NCBI GenBank assembly: GCA_003457135.1
Contig: DMSQ01000046.1
Coordinates: 6,887 to 70,886, forward strand
Direction: 5' to 3'
Length of the DNA: 64,000 nucleotides
From: Prolixibacteraceae bacterium
GTDB taxonomy: Bacteria; Bacteroidota; Bacteroidia; Bacteroidales; Prolixibacteraceae
Under the pieces are notes generated by a model. It had not been told where the DNA came from and ran no database searches. It worked only from the letters and a program-made list of their open reading frames with translations. Shown here in pieces: positions 1 to 8,169 of the stretch. Within the stretch, counting starts at the first letter, position 1. The number at the start of each line of letters is the position of its first letter. The position numbers and the translations under genes are program-made.

Positions 1-2
1 CC

Positions 3-1505
3 AAAAGCGTAATTATGAAAGACACAAACATACATTACAAAATCGTAGGTTATGTTGACGATAACCCCCAGCTTTGGAATGGAACGATAGAAGGATTGAA
101 GGTATTTTCACCACAACATGCATTTGGAAAAGCGATCAAAGAACATGGGGTACAGCAGATGATATTTGCTATATCTGCTGCAAAAATAGATATCCATCGA
201 AAACGGGAAATTGTTGACCTTTGCCTGGATAATCACCTTAAAGTTAAGGAAGTAGCTAATCCATTCACCCTGCTCGACGATAAATTTGCAAGCGGGCAGT
301 TCAGGGATTTACGTATTGAAGACCTGTTGGGGCGCGAACCTATTTTAACAAAAACAGGATTGATTGCTGACGGCATTTGCGGAAAACGGATCATGGTAAC
401 AGGCGGCGCGGGCTCCATTGGTTCCGAAATTGTTCGTCAGTTGGTTTACCTGAAGCCGCAGAGCATCATCATTGTTGACCATTCTGAAACGGCGGTTTTC
501 GATATCCAAAATGAAATCATCCGGCTGCTCGACGGTACACAGTTGTATGTTTTCGTTGCCGACGTAACCGATGAATGCAGAATGCAAAAGATCTTTGCGA
601 AGTGCCAACCTCAGCTAATTTTTCATGCGGCAGCCTACAAGCATGTGCCTATGATGGAAATGCAACCTAACGAGGCTATAGGAAACAATGTTGGAGGAAC
701 AAAAAACCTTGCCGATCTGGCAGTTTCCTACAAGGTGGAGAAGTTCGTGATGGTATCGTCGGATAAAGCAGTGAATCCGACCAATATTATGGGAGCGACA
801 AAGCGTATCTGCGAAATTTATATCCAGTCGTTATCGAAGCACATCGGGATGAAAACCCAGTTTATTACTACCCGTTTCGGAAATGTACTCGGATCAAATG
901 GTTCAGTAATCCCAATTTTCAAAAAGCAAATACTAAACGGAGGACCGGTTACGATCACTCATCGCGATATAATCCGTTATTTCATGACTATACCCGAAGC
1001 CTGCAATCTGGTTTTAGAGGCCAGTTTTATGGGCAAAGGCGGGGAAATTTTCCTTTTCGACATGGGCAGCGCTGTGCGTATTTACGATCTGGCTGTGCGA
1101 ATGATTTCACTATCAGGGTTAATTCCACATGATGAGATAAAAATTATTGAAACCGGACTTCGCCCCGGAGAGAAATTATATGAAGAGTTACTGGTCAGAG
1201 ATGAAGAATCCCTGGCCACTTCCCACGAAAAGATCATGATTGGAAAAATCAGGCCATACAATTACATTTGGTCAGAAGGCAGGATAAATGATATGCTAAA
1301 AAACCTCGACAAGTTGGATGATTGGCAACTGGTAGCCCGAATGAAAGAAATTGTTCCTGAATTTATATCAAATAATTCACGCTTCGCATCTCTTGATATG
1401 TTCAATCAAAATAGTGAAGAACTACACAATAAAAATCAAATTGAATATTTGCCTGAGTCCGGGATTCCTGTACGATCCAAACTTCGTACCATAGCTCAAA
1501 TCTGA
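3..1505 (+). CDS. Nucleoside-diphosphate-sugar 4,6-dehydratase/epimerase, CapD/WbpM/PglF type (5' end cut by window)
   Basis: The frame is open to the left edge, so the visible 496 residues after the first ATG (base 15) are a C-terminal part. Full family members (about 600-650 aa) carry four membrane helices and a CoA-binding-like domain upstream; here the tail of that second domain is seen (IVGYVDDNP). A Rossmann domain follows with TGGAGSIGSEI (near residue 130) for NAD(P) binding. The active-site stretch MVSSDKAVNP has Ser-Asp-Lys in place of the usual Ser-Tyr-Lys, as in large UDP-GlcNAc 4,6-dehydratases. The family makes 4-keto-6-deoxy sugars for capsule or O-antigen at the inner membrane. 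It precedes YjbH-like export genes and a WbpEDB-like set, consistent with a polysaccharide locus. The exact substrate is not determinable. Confidence 0.93.
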   Translation, partial: KSVIMKDTNIHYKIVGYVDDNPQLWNGTIEGLKVFSPQHAFGKAIKEHGVQQMIFAISAAKIDIHRKREIVDLCLDNHLKVKEVANPFTLLDDKFASGQFRDLRIEDLLGREPILTKTGLIADGICGKRIMVTGGAGSIGSEIVRQLVYLKPQSIIIVDHSETAVFDIQNEIIRLLDGTQLYVFVADVTDECRMQKIFAKCQPQLIFHAAAYKHVPMMEMQPNEAIGNNVGGTKNLADLAVSYKVEKFVMVSSDKAVNPTNIMGATKRICEIYIQSLSKHIGMKTQFITTRFGNVLGSNGSVIPIFKKQILNGGPVTITHRDIIRYFMTIPEACNLVLEASFMGKGGEIFLFDMGSAVRIYDLAVRMISLSGLIPHDEIKIIETGLRPGEKLYEELLVRDEESLATSHEKIMIGKIRPYNYIWSEGRINDMLKNLDKLDDWQLVARMKEIVPEFISNNSRFASLDMFNQNSEELHNKNQIEYLPESGIPVRSKLRTIAQI

Positions 1506-1551
1506 TTTTAGCATTACCATAATCACTCTATATTAATAAAAATGACTAATC

Positions 1552-2772
1552 GTGAATAGGGAAAAAAGGTTGAAAATATTGCTTGTCGCTTTGTTGGTAG
1601 GTAACCTTAACCAAGCCTTTGCCCAATCAATTGAAAAAATCAGGCAGGAACTGTTCCAGTCAGGATTTGAAAACCTGCGATTAATCCGCACAGAAGGAAA
1701 ATTGATTCTCTGCCTTGAAAATATATCTTACAGGTGGCAGGTACTAGCTATTGCTGAATCACTTGATAAAATAACCATCTCTCTGTCTGAACCTGATAAT
1801 CTGGAGGTTATCATACTTGAAAAAGGAATTCCAAAGCTCTTGATCCGGGTTAGCGCTGAGGACTGGAGAAGCTTTCGAAACGGAAATCTTCCGGATCAGG
1901 ATTTTTCTTCAAGACTGTCTGTTTCTTCCTCACTCGGCGACACATGGGAAAAGATAAAACTTATTGAAGCCGAAAATCGAAGCGCCGGAAAATTCGACAT
2001 TATTGTGTATCCTCAGTTTGCCTTTAAGAATACACTCCTCAAAAAATTATATGAAGTCCAGGTAAATGTTGCACCTGCCATCGAACTCTCTTTGTGGAAG
2101 GGCATGAACTTTACCGGACAGGTTATTTTCCCTATCATTAACGAACTGGGGTATGAAGGTGGATTTATCAGGCCCGGGTACGTGACCTTGTCGCAGGAGT
2201 TCAGATTGCCGCACCAGTGGTTCGGAAGGGCTACTTTAGGTAATTTTAATGAAACACGGTACGGAGCAAATTTTTCACTGAAACATCCCTTTCAGAATGA
2301 AAAATGGAGTTTTGAATTGAATGCCGGACTTACCGGCAGTTCTCACTTTTTTGATAACAAGTGGACAAAAAGTAATCTGAATACTGTTACATGGTCTTCA
2401 TCCATCTCTTACTTTTATCCACACTTTAACCTTGAATTTAAGGCTGGAGCTGCCCAATACATCTACAATGACCTTGGGTTATTTACAAGCTGTACGCGCT
2501 ATTTCGGCGAGACAGCATTTGGCTTTTATGCCATGCTGGGCGAAAAAAATACTAACGGGGGCTTTCATCTGACCATACCCTTCCCCATCAAAAAAAGGGG
2601 CAGCCGGAAAGTGTTCAGACTGTCCATACCTGAACATTATGAAATGAGTTACGATGCAGGTACCGAATTTTTCTATGGCCAGTCGTTCAGAACAAGACCA
2701 GATCAAAATCGCATCAATGACAATAATTTTCCGGGTTACCTGAAAAATGAATTAATTCATCTTAAAAAATAA
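1552..2772 (+). CDS. Secreted YjbH-like outer-membrane protein (exopolysaccharide locus), larger half
   Basis: 406 aa with a GTG start and a Sec signal peptide (about residues 1-25, ending AFAQ). The body is rich in aromatic beta strands, as in a beta-barrel, and ends with a stretch resembling the C-terminal part of YjbH/GfcD proteins (WFGRATLGNFNETRYGANF; then FYGQSFRTRPDQNR). YjbH-family proteins are linked to group 4 capsule and exopolysaccharide secretion. It lies 46 bp after the dehydratase and 6 bp before a lipoprotein gene, so the three are likely one transcript. The match to YjbH is by feel of motifs and context, not by search; a generic barrel protein is the alternative. Confidence 0.6.
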   Translation: MNREKRLKILLVALLVGNLNQAFAQSIEKIRQELFQSGFENLRLIRTEGKLILCLENISYRWQVLAIAESLDKITISLSEPDNLEVIILEKGIPKLLIRVSAEDWRSFRNGNLPDQDFSSRLSVSSSLGDTWEKIKLIEAENRSAGKFDIIVYPQFAFKNTLLKKLYEVQVNVAPAIELSLWKGMNFTGQVIFPIINELGYEGGFIRPGYVTLSQEFRLPHQWFGRATLGNFNETRYGANFSLKHPFQNEKWSFELNAGLTGSSHFFDNKWTKSNLNTVTWSSSISYFYPHFNLEFKAGAAQYIYNDLGLFTSCTRYFGETAFGFYAMLGEKNTNGGFHLTIPFPIKKRGSRKVFRLSIPEHYEMSYDAGTEFFYGQSFRTRPDQNRINDNNFPGYLKNELIHLKK

Positions 2773-2778
2773 GAAATT

Positions 2779-3495
2779 ATGAAAAAACAAATCCTTATCA
2801 GAACTATGGTGGTGATGGCGCTAATGCTTTCAAACACAGTATTTTTTACGGCTTGTCAAAAGACAAACGAAACACAAACGTTTAATGATGTATTTAATAC
2901 ATCCAAAATTCAGACTTTGAATAATTTGGTGGAAAATTCAAGTTCATTATCTGATCTGCCTTCTGAGTTTCAACAAATTGAGATTGCAGTGCCAGAAGCG
3001 ATAAAGAATATCCAAATTGCCGATCTTATAATGACTTACGAACAGAACATCAAATTATCGAACAGCGAAATTGATCTATTGCTTAAAAACGACATCGCAA
3101 CTTACCTTGATGTGATTGAAAGGATTAGCGGTTTACCTGCCCAGATTAAAGCATTAAACCTGAATTTTACAGAAGTAAAAAACAGTTCGTTAAATAAATA
3201 TTTATTGGTTCAGAAGCAGGAACCTGATCAATACTACCTGGATGACTATTATCATTCAGTTATTGAATTGCAGAATTACATGAAAGATTTTGTGATTCAG
3301 CCTCTCCGAAACTTCAACGCACTTGTTGAAAAGTCAGCAACCTTAAAATCGGCTATGACAAAACCAGATCCTACGATTACTTATCAGCTTATCGTATCAA
3401 ATAATAACTGGGATATGTGGTGGACTTACACCACCGTCGGCAAAAAGATAATAAAAACCAAGCATAAAGGCGCCAAGGGTTCATTCCCCGGCTAA
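2779..3495 (+). CDS. Predicted lipoprotein of unknown function
   Basis: 238 aa. The N-terminus is a lipoprotein signal: MKKQ, a hydrophobic run to residue 25, then a lipobox-like FFTAC with Cys about residue 26. The mature part is polar and helical, without a motif I recognise. It starts 6 bp after the YjbH-like gene and stops about 35 bp before a hairpin terminator, so it seems to be the last gene of this transcript unless read-through occurs. By position it may be an accessory lipoprotein of polysaccharide export (compare the lipoproteins in yjbEFGH and gfc operons), but this is inferred only from its neighbours. Confidence 0.7.
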   Translation: MKKQILIRTMVVMALMLSNTVFFTACQKTNETQTFNDVFNTSKIQTLNNLVENSSSLSDLPSEFQQIEIAVPEAIKNIQIADLIMTYEQNIKLSNSEIDLLLKNDIATYLDVIERISGLPAQIKALNLNFTEVKNSSLNKYLLVQKQEPDQYYLDDYYHSVIELQNYMKDFVIQPLRNFNALVEKSATLKSAMTKPDPTITYQLIVSNNNWDMWWTYTTVGKKIIKTKHKGAKGSFPG

Positions 3496-3531
3496 TCTGG
3501 ATAGGCTGCAAAATATTAACATATTATACAT

Positions 3532-3569
3532 GCATCTGATTATTCTTATTCAGATGCTTATTTTTTTTT
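3532..3569 (+). terminator. Hairpin with T-run directly before the second YjbH gene
   Basis: GCATCTGA (3532-3539) pairs with TCAGATGC (3550-3557) and is followed by TTA plus nine or more T residues. This is a good intrinsic terminator for the upstream operon. It ends only 3 bases before the ATG at 3573, so the next gene either depends on read-through or antitermination, or starts transcription inside the hairpin. Confidence 0.75.
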
Positions 3570-3572
3570 ATT

Positions 3573-4283
3573 ATGAACCGGTTGATATTCATTATCTTTC
3601 TTGTACAGATTCATTTTCTTTCCTTATCACAACCAATTGAAGGGTCAACCGGATTATTGAAGATTCCTTCTGCAGAGATGCAGACAGATGGCACTTTTAT
3701 TGCCGGAGCCAATTACCTGCCCAATGCTATTACTCCTGATCCATTCAATTATAATACCGGTAATTACTATTTTAATATTACATTTCTTCCATTCATGGAA
3801 TTTACTTACCGCTCGACCCTGTTGTATTTTGAAGGAAACCATAACCAGGACCGATCATTTGGCTTACGGTTACGTCTGTTGAAAGAATCAAATTTTCTGC
3901 CTTCCATTGTTGCAGGAGGAAATGATCTTTATAATTCCAGTCAGGGAAATGATCTGTTCAATTCCAGCCAGAAAGGTAGATTTTTTAACACCTTGTATGT
4001 TACATCAACCAAACATCTGGCACTGAATAATAACCAGCTTGGATTTACTTTGGGTTTTGGCACTGGTGGAGTTCGAAAAACGAACTTAAACGGAGTATTT
4101 GGGGGTATTTCTTTTGTTCCTGCATTTCTTCCGTCAATGAGACTGATAGCTGAATACGATGCTAAAGCAATATGTGCAGGCGCTGAAATATTGTTTGGTA
4201 AGCACCTTCACTTGTTTGGTATGGCTTACGATTTAAAATACTTTGCCGGAGGATTAGCCTACCGTATTTACCTTAAAAACTAG
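3573..4283 (+). CDS. YjbH-domain outer-membrane protein (short form)
   Basis: 236 aa with a signal peptide (residues 1 to about 19, ending LSLSQ). The mature N-terminus (EGSTGLLKIPSAEMQTDGT) matches the opening of YjbH proteins, G-x-I/L-x-I/L-P-S/T-A-x-x-x-x-x-G. The rest alternates as in a beta-barrel and ends with YLKN. In Proteobacteria YjbH is one protein of about 700 aa; here its N-terminal-like and C-terminal-like halves appear to be on separate genes in reverse order (this gene and the one at 1552). Its likely role is an outer-membrane factor for exopolysaccharide. The start codon lies 3 bases after a terminator hairpin, and the gene has no room for a ribosome binding site outside that T-run. 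Confidence 0.75.
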   Translation: MNRLIFIIFLVQIHFLSLSQPIEGSTGLLKIPSAEMQTDGTFIAGANYLPNAITPDPFNYNTGNYYFNITFLPFMEFTYRSTLLYFEGNHNQDRSFGLRLRLLKESNFLPSIVAGGNDLYNSSQGNDLFNSSQKGRFFNTLYVTSTKHLALNNNQLGFTLGFGTGGVRKTNLNGVFGGISFVPAFLPSMRLIAEYDAKAICAGAEILFGKHLHLFGMAYDLKYFAGGLAYRIYLKN

Positions 4284-4352
4284 TCGGCAATAATTAAAAA
4301 TTGACAAATATAGTTTGATAAGTTTTATCCATCCCAGATCATTGATAAAATT

Positions 4353-4385
4353 AAAGCGCTGTAATCGAAATGATTACAGCGCTTT
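4353..4385. terminator. Perfect 14-bp bidirectional terminator hairpin
   Basis: AAAGCGCTGTAATC (4353-4366) is perfectly complementary to 4372-4385 with a 5-base loop. It sits between the convergent YjbH gene (+) and tRNA-Lys (-). On the minus strand the stem is followed by AATTTTATC, so it probably ends the tRNA transcript and also the + strand operon. Confidence 0.8.
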
Positions 4386-4399
4386 ATAGTTTCTAAAAG

Positions 4400-4472
4400 T
4401 GACCCAGTTGGGATTCGGACCCAAGACCCCATCCTTAAAAGGGATGTGCTCTACCAGCTGAGCTACTGAGTC
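4400..4472 (-). tRNA. tRNA-Lys (anticodon UUU)
   Basis: Read on the minus strand, GACTCAG pairs with CTGGGTC as a seven-base acceptor stem (one T-G pair), followed by discriminator A. The D-arm is GCTC...GAGC. The anticodon stem CATCC/GGATG encloses the loop CTTTTAA with anticodon TTT. The T-arm is TTGGGTCCGAATCCCAA. The length is 73 nt with no encoded CCA. Confidence 0.97.
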
Positions 4473-4505
4473 ATCCTTATCTGCTTTTGTTTTTCAAAAG
4501 CGGTT

Positions 4506-4537
4506 GCAAAAATATGTTTTTATAATTAAACTATCAA
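4506..4537 (-). promoter_or_regulatory. Candidate promoter of tRNA-Lys
   Basis: On the minus strand TATTTTTGC (4514-4506) fits the Bacteroidota -7 box TAnnTTTGC. A TTG lies 20 bases upstream (4537-4535). The 33-base stretch before the tRNA contains a small hairpin (4483-4489 with 4495-4501). Confidence 0.4.
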
Positions 4538-4596
4538 TATTATATGGAATAAATAATTTCCTTCTTTAAACAAATATTTATTTTCGCCCAATCTAA

Positions 4597-4627
4597 TTCG
4601 AAAAAAAAATAGAAGTCGTAACTTTAC
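4597..4627 (+). promoter_or_regulatory. Candidate promoter of the wbpE-like operon
   Basis: TTCG (4597-4600), an 18-base spacer and TAACTTTAC (4619-4627) approximate the Bacteroidota TTTG/TAnnTTTG pair, 36 bases before the ATG at 4664. Both boxes deviate by one base from consensus. Confidence 0.35.
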
Positions 4628-4663
4628 ACAAAATCGGGACATATTACGTTTTTATATTAAAAT

Positions 4664-5791
4664 ATGGATATGAATATTCAAATGGTTGATTTGTACGGGC
4701 AGTACTTTAAAATAAAAGATGAAATTGATCAGGAAATGCACCAGGTCATTCGTTCTTCTGTATTTGTAAAAGGAGGAAAGGTATTTGAATTCGAAGATAA
4801 TCTGAAAAAATATCTCGATGTTGAGCATGTAATCACCTGCGGAAACGGAACAGATGCCCTCCAGATTGCGATGATGGCTTTAAATTTAAACGAAGGCGAT
4901 GAAGTGATAACTTCTCCTTTTACCTTTGTTTCGACACTCGAAGTTCTGGCTCTCATGAAATTAAAACCTATTTTGGCGGACGTTGATCCGAATAACTTTA
5001 ACATCAGGCCAGATCTGGTCAATTGCCATATTGATCACCTGACAAAAGCCATTATTCCGGTTCATCTTTTCGGGCAATGTGCCGATATGGAATCCCTTAC
5101 TCAGATAGCTCAGGATAATAACCTTTACATCATTGAAGATGCCTGTCAGGCTTTGGGAACCGAATATATTTTCAAAAATGGTATGGTAGCAAAAGCCGGT
5201 ACAATTGGAGATATAGCTTGTAATTCGTTTTTCCCAACTAAAAATCTGGGTGCTTTTGGCGATGGCGGAGCGCTCTTTACAAACAACAACGAGTTTGCCC
5301 AAACCATGCGATCAATTGCCAATCATGGTATGGGCAACCGGTATTATTATCAGCAAATTGGGATGAACTCGAGACTGGATGCCCTTCAGGCAGCAATTTT
5401 AGATGTAAAACTTAAATACCTCGACCAGTATATTCAGGCAAGGCAGTCGGCAGCAGAATTTTACGACCGTGAACTTGCTACAATACAGGAAATATCAATC
5501 CCGGCACGAGTTTCATACAGTTCGCATAGTTTTCATCAATACACCATAAAAGTACCCAAAAGAAGAAATGAGCTGCAAAGATTTCTTCATTCAAAAGGAA
5601 TTCCATGTATGGTTTATTATCCATTGCCCCTTCATCTTCAGGAGGCATACCAATATCTGGGATACCGTAAAGGCGATTTTCCGGTAGCTGAGGAACTTTC
5701 GGAACAAGTGTTATCTTTGCCCATGCACACCGAATTGACCATAGAAGAATTGAAATCTATCATATCGGCCATTCGGGAATTTTTTAGCTAA
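4664..5791 (+). CDS. wbpE: DegT/DnrJ/EryC1/StrS sugar aminotransferase (WbpE-like)
   Basis: 375 aa PLP-dependent aminotransferase of nucleotide sugars. The PLP site NSFFPTKNLGAFGDGG holds the Schiff-base lysine, and GNGTDALQIA and EDACQALG are further family blocks. In the WbpA-B-E-D pathway this enzyme converts UDP-3-keto-GlcNAcA to the 3-amino sugar. The next two genes resemble WbpD (N-acetyltransferase) and WbpB (3-dehydrogenase), so the three together would make a UDP-2,3-diacetamido-2,3-dideoxy-hexuronic acid for capsule or O-antigen. The first enzyme (UDP-GlcNAc 6-dehydrogenase) is not in the window. The stop overlaps the next start (TAATGG), which suggests translational coupling. Substrate assignment rests on the gene trio. 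Confidence 0.88.
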   Translation: MDMNIQMVDLYGQYFKIKDEIDQEMHQVIRSSVFVKGGKVFEFEDNLKKYLDVEHVITCGNGTDALQIAMMALNLNEGDEVITSPFTFVSTLEVLALMKLKPILADVDPNNFNIRPDLVNCHIDHLTKAIIPVHLFGQCADMESLTQIAQDNNLYIIEDACQALGTEYIFKNGMVAKAGTIGDIACNSFFPTKNLGAFGDGGALFTNNNEFAQTMRSIANHGMGNRYYYQQIGMNSRLDALQAAILDVKLKYLDQYIQARQSAAEFYDRELATIQEISIPARVSYSSHSFHQYTIKVPKRRNELQRFLHSKGIPCMVYYPLPLHLQEAYQYLGYRKGDFPVAEELSEQVLSLPMHTELTIEELKSIISAIREFFS

Positions 5792-6372
5792 TGGAAACGA
5801 CTTATTTTGCCCACGAAACCGCGGTAATAGACCCTGGTTGCCAAATTGGCGAAGGAACCAGGATCTGGCACTTTTCACACATTATGACAAATTGCTTCAT
5901 TGGCCAACAATGCTCAATCGGACAGAATGTAGTTATTTCTCCTGAAGTTAGAATTGGAAACCGGGTTAAAATCCAGAATAATGTTTCGGTTTACACTGGG
6001 GTGATCTGTGAAGATGATGTCTTTCTCGGTCCATCAGCAGTATTTACCAATGTAATCAATCCCAGAAGTGCGGTAAGTCGCAAAGATGAATTTAAACCAA
6101 CCCTGGTGAAAAAAGGCGCAACCATTGGAGCCAATTCGACCATTGTATGTGGCGTAACCATTGGAAAATATGCCTTTGTTGGCGCCGGGGCCGTTGTCAC
6201 CAAAGATATTCCTGATTATGCCCTCGTTGTGGGCAATCCTGCCCGTCAAACCGGATGGATGAGCGAATATGGACATAAATTAAATTTTAATTCAGTGGGA
6301 ATGGCTGTTTGTCCTGAAAGTCAGGAACAGTACCAGTTCGAAAATGGAAAAGTGTCAAAAATAAAAGCTTAA
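5791..6372 (+). CDS. wbpD: Left-handed beta-helix N-acetyltransferase (WbpD/WlbB-like)
   Basis: 193 aa. Hexapeptide repeats run from about residue 10 to 150 (for example IGQNVVISPEVRIGNRVKIQNNVSVY and IGANSTIVCGVTIGKYAFVGAGAVVTKDIPDYALVVGNPARQTGW, quoted only in part here), typical of the WxcM/WbpD subgroup. The family transfers acetyl from acetyl-CoA to the 3-amino group of a UDP-sugar. The gene overlaps the aminotransferase stop by one base and precedes the dehydrogenase by 7 bp, so it is in the same operon. The final 20 residues depart from the repeat pattern. Confidence 0.9.
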   Translation: METTYFAHETAVIDPGCQIGEGTRIWHFSHIMTNCFIGQQCSIGQNVVISPEVRIGNRVKIQNNVSVYTGVICEDDVFLGPSAVFTNVINPRSAVSRKDEFKPTLVKKGATIGANSTIVCGVTIGKYAFVGAGAVVTKDIPDYALVVGNPARQTGWMSEYGHKLNFNSVGMAVCPESQEQYQFENGKVSKIKA

Positions 6373-6379
6373 AACTAAT

Positions 6380-7414
6380 ATGTCAGTTAAAGAAAAAATA
6401 CGGTTTGCTGTTGTCGGATTAGGGCATATCGGCAAAAGGCATGCAGAAATGGTACTTTGGAATCCTAGGACTGAACTGGCAGCAGTTTGTGATATTCGCA
6501 CTCCGGAAGAATGTAAAACTTCGTATAAGGACATTCCGTTTTACCCATCGATTGACGAATTACTTGAAAAAGAAACCAGTCTGGATGTAATAAATATCTG
6601 CACTCCCAATGGATTACATGCAGAAATGGCTATCAAAGCCCTTGAAAAAGGATTGCATGTGGTGGTTGAGAAACCAATGGCTTTGACCAAAACCGATGCT
6701 GAACGAATCGTTTTTAAATCGTTGGAGAAACATAAAATTGTTTTCTGCGTGATGCAAAACAGATATTCCCCGCCATCGGTCTGGCTAAAAAGTGTGATGG
6801 ATCAAAACTTGCTTGGGAAACTGTTTCATGTTCAGATTAATTGCTACTGGAACCGCGACGAACATTATTACACCCATCAAAACTGGCATGGAGATCAACA
6901 ACTTGATGGCGGTACACTATTTACCCAATTCTCACATTTCATCGACATCATGTACTGGTTGTTTGGCGATATTAAAAATATCAGCGGACAATTCAGGGAT
7001 TTTAACCATCAGTCTTTAACCGATTTTGAAGATACGGGTATTGTCAATTTTGAGTTTGTAAAGCAGGGAATTGGTACTCTGAATTATTCCACTTCAGTTT
7101 ACCTTGAAAATCTGGAAAGCAGTATGACCATTATTGGCGAAAAAGGTACGATCAAAGTAGCTGGGCAGTACATGAACGAGGTAACATACTGCAACATTAA
7201 AAACTACCAGATGCCTAAACTGGAAGCCAGTGCGCCGCCTAACGATTACGGACTTTACAAAGGGTCGGCCCAAAACCATCATTTGGTTATTCAAAACGTG
7301 GTTGATACCATTATCGGCCTTCAACCTATGAGTACAAATGCGCTTGAAGGATTGAAAATTGTAGATATTATCGAACGTATTTATGCGGTCAGAAACCAGG
7401 TATGGAAAAAATAA
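6380..7414 (+). CDS. wbpB: Gfo/Idh/MocA oxidoreductase (WbpB/WlbA-like)
   Basis: 344 aa. The NAD-binding N-terminus is FAVVGLGHIGKRHAEM, with the family EKP motif at VVVEKPMALT (near residue 98). Many aromatic and His residues (NRDEHYYTHQNWHGD) lie in the substrate domain. In the diacetamido-uronate pathway this enzyme oxidises C3 of UDP-GlcNAcA. The position after wbpE- and wbpD-like genes supports that role. The 3' end overlaps the UpxY gene by 13 bases. Confidence 0.85.
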   Translation: MSVKEKIRFAVVGLGHIGKRHAEMVLWNPRTELAAVCDIRTPEECKTSYKDIPFYPSIDELLEKETSLDVINICTPNGLHAEMAIKALEKGLHVVVEKPMALTKTDAERIVFKSLEKHKIVFCVMQNRYSPPSVWLKSVMDQNLLGKLFHVQINCYWNRDEHYYTHQNWHGDQQLDGGTLFTQFSHFIDIMYWLFGDIKNISGQFRDFNHQSLTDFEDTGIVNFEFVKQGIGTLNYSTSVYLENLESSMTIIGEKGTIKVAGQYMNEVTYCNIKNYQMPKLEASAPPNDYGLYKGSAQNHHLVIQNVVDTIIGLQPMSTNALEGLKIVDIIERIYAVRNQVWKK

Positions 7415-7941
7415 ATGCAGCAATTTGTTATAATTGGTATGCGCTTTACCTTAAATCAAGAACAGAAAAGAAGGCACTTTCAGAGCTGCAATTCAAAGAA
7501 ATAGAGACTTTCCTTCCCCTTCAGCGCAAACTTCGGCAGTGGAGCGACCGAAAAAAATGGGTGGAAATGCCGCTTATCCCCGGATATATATTTGTTAGGA
7601 TTAGCCGGAAAGAGTATTATTCTGTATTACAATCTAATTTCATTATGAGCTTCATCAGATTTGAAGGAGTTGCCGTTGTAATTCCCGACCATCAGATTGA
7701 TTATCTGAAACTAATGCTCAAACAGGAAAATATCAACATTGAAGTTACTTCTGAAACCTTCGCCCCCGGACAGATGATTGAAGTTATTTCCGGTCCTTTA
7801 ATCGGGTTACACGGAAAACTGGTTCGAATTAAGGGTAAAAACAAGGTGGCCATTGAACTGGAACAGATTGGTTATTCTGTTTTGGTCGAGATGATGGCAG
7901 AAAATATCCGGATTTCCGGGAATAATGAAATGTGCAGATAA
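7402..7941 (+). CDS. UpxY-family NusG-like transcription antiterminator
   Basis: 179 aa. The NGN domain is at residues 10-105 (NWYALYLKSRTEKKAL; then PLIPGYIFVRI, the conserved P-GY-FV of NusG-like proteins). A KOW-type end follows with PGQMIEVISGPLIGLHGKLV. UpxY proteins in Bacteroides let RNA polymerase read through early terminators in capsule operons and normally are the first gene of the operon. Here the gene is last, overlapping the dehydrogenase by 13 bases, which is unusual. Targets could be the terminator-like hairpin at 3532 or loci outside the window. Confidence 0.88.
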   Translation: MEKINAAICYNWYALYLKSRTEKKALSELQFKEIETFLPLQRKLRQWSDRKKWVEMPLIPGYIFVRISRKEYYSVLQSNFIMSFIRFEGVAVVIPDHQIDYLKLMLKQENINIEVTSETFAPGQMIEVISGPLIGLHGKLVRIKGKNKVAIELEQIGYSVLVEMMAENIRISGNNEMCR

Positions 7942-8169
7942 AGGATGACCTAAAACCTTCAGTAACATAACACTTTGAAAAACAAGACGAGTTTGTTTTT
8001 GTGATTAACCGCTTGCTGGTATCGGGAAAACAATCGTCGAATTCAACATTTTTGATCATTATCAGTCCGTCAGCATAGCCGTTCACCGAAAACGGGGAGC
8101 ACATTACCTCCAATTTACAAAACCTTAAATCGAAAGAAGGCGACAATCTGGTACTTATTCCTTTTTTTA
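7942..8169 (+). other. Intergenic stretch with a possible decayed coding remnant
   Basis: Between UpxY and the convergent regulator no intact gene is seen. One plus-strand frame from 7984 stays open to about 8180 apart from one TAG at 8077-8079, reading HFEKQDEFVFVINRLL... then GEHITSNLQNLKSKEG... The composition looks protein-like but I recognise no family. It may be a gene remnant or chance. Confidence 0.2.
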
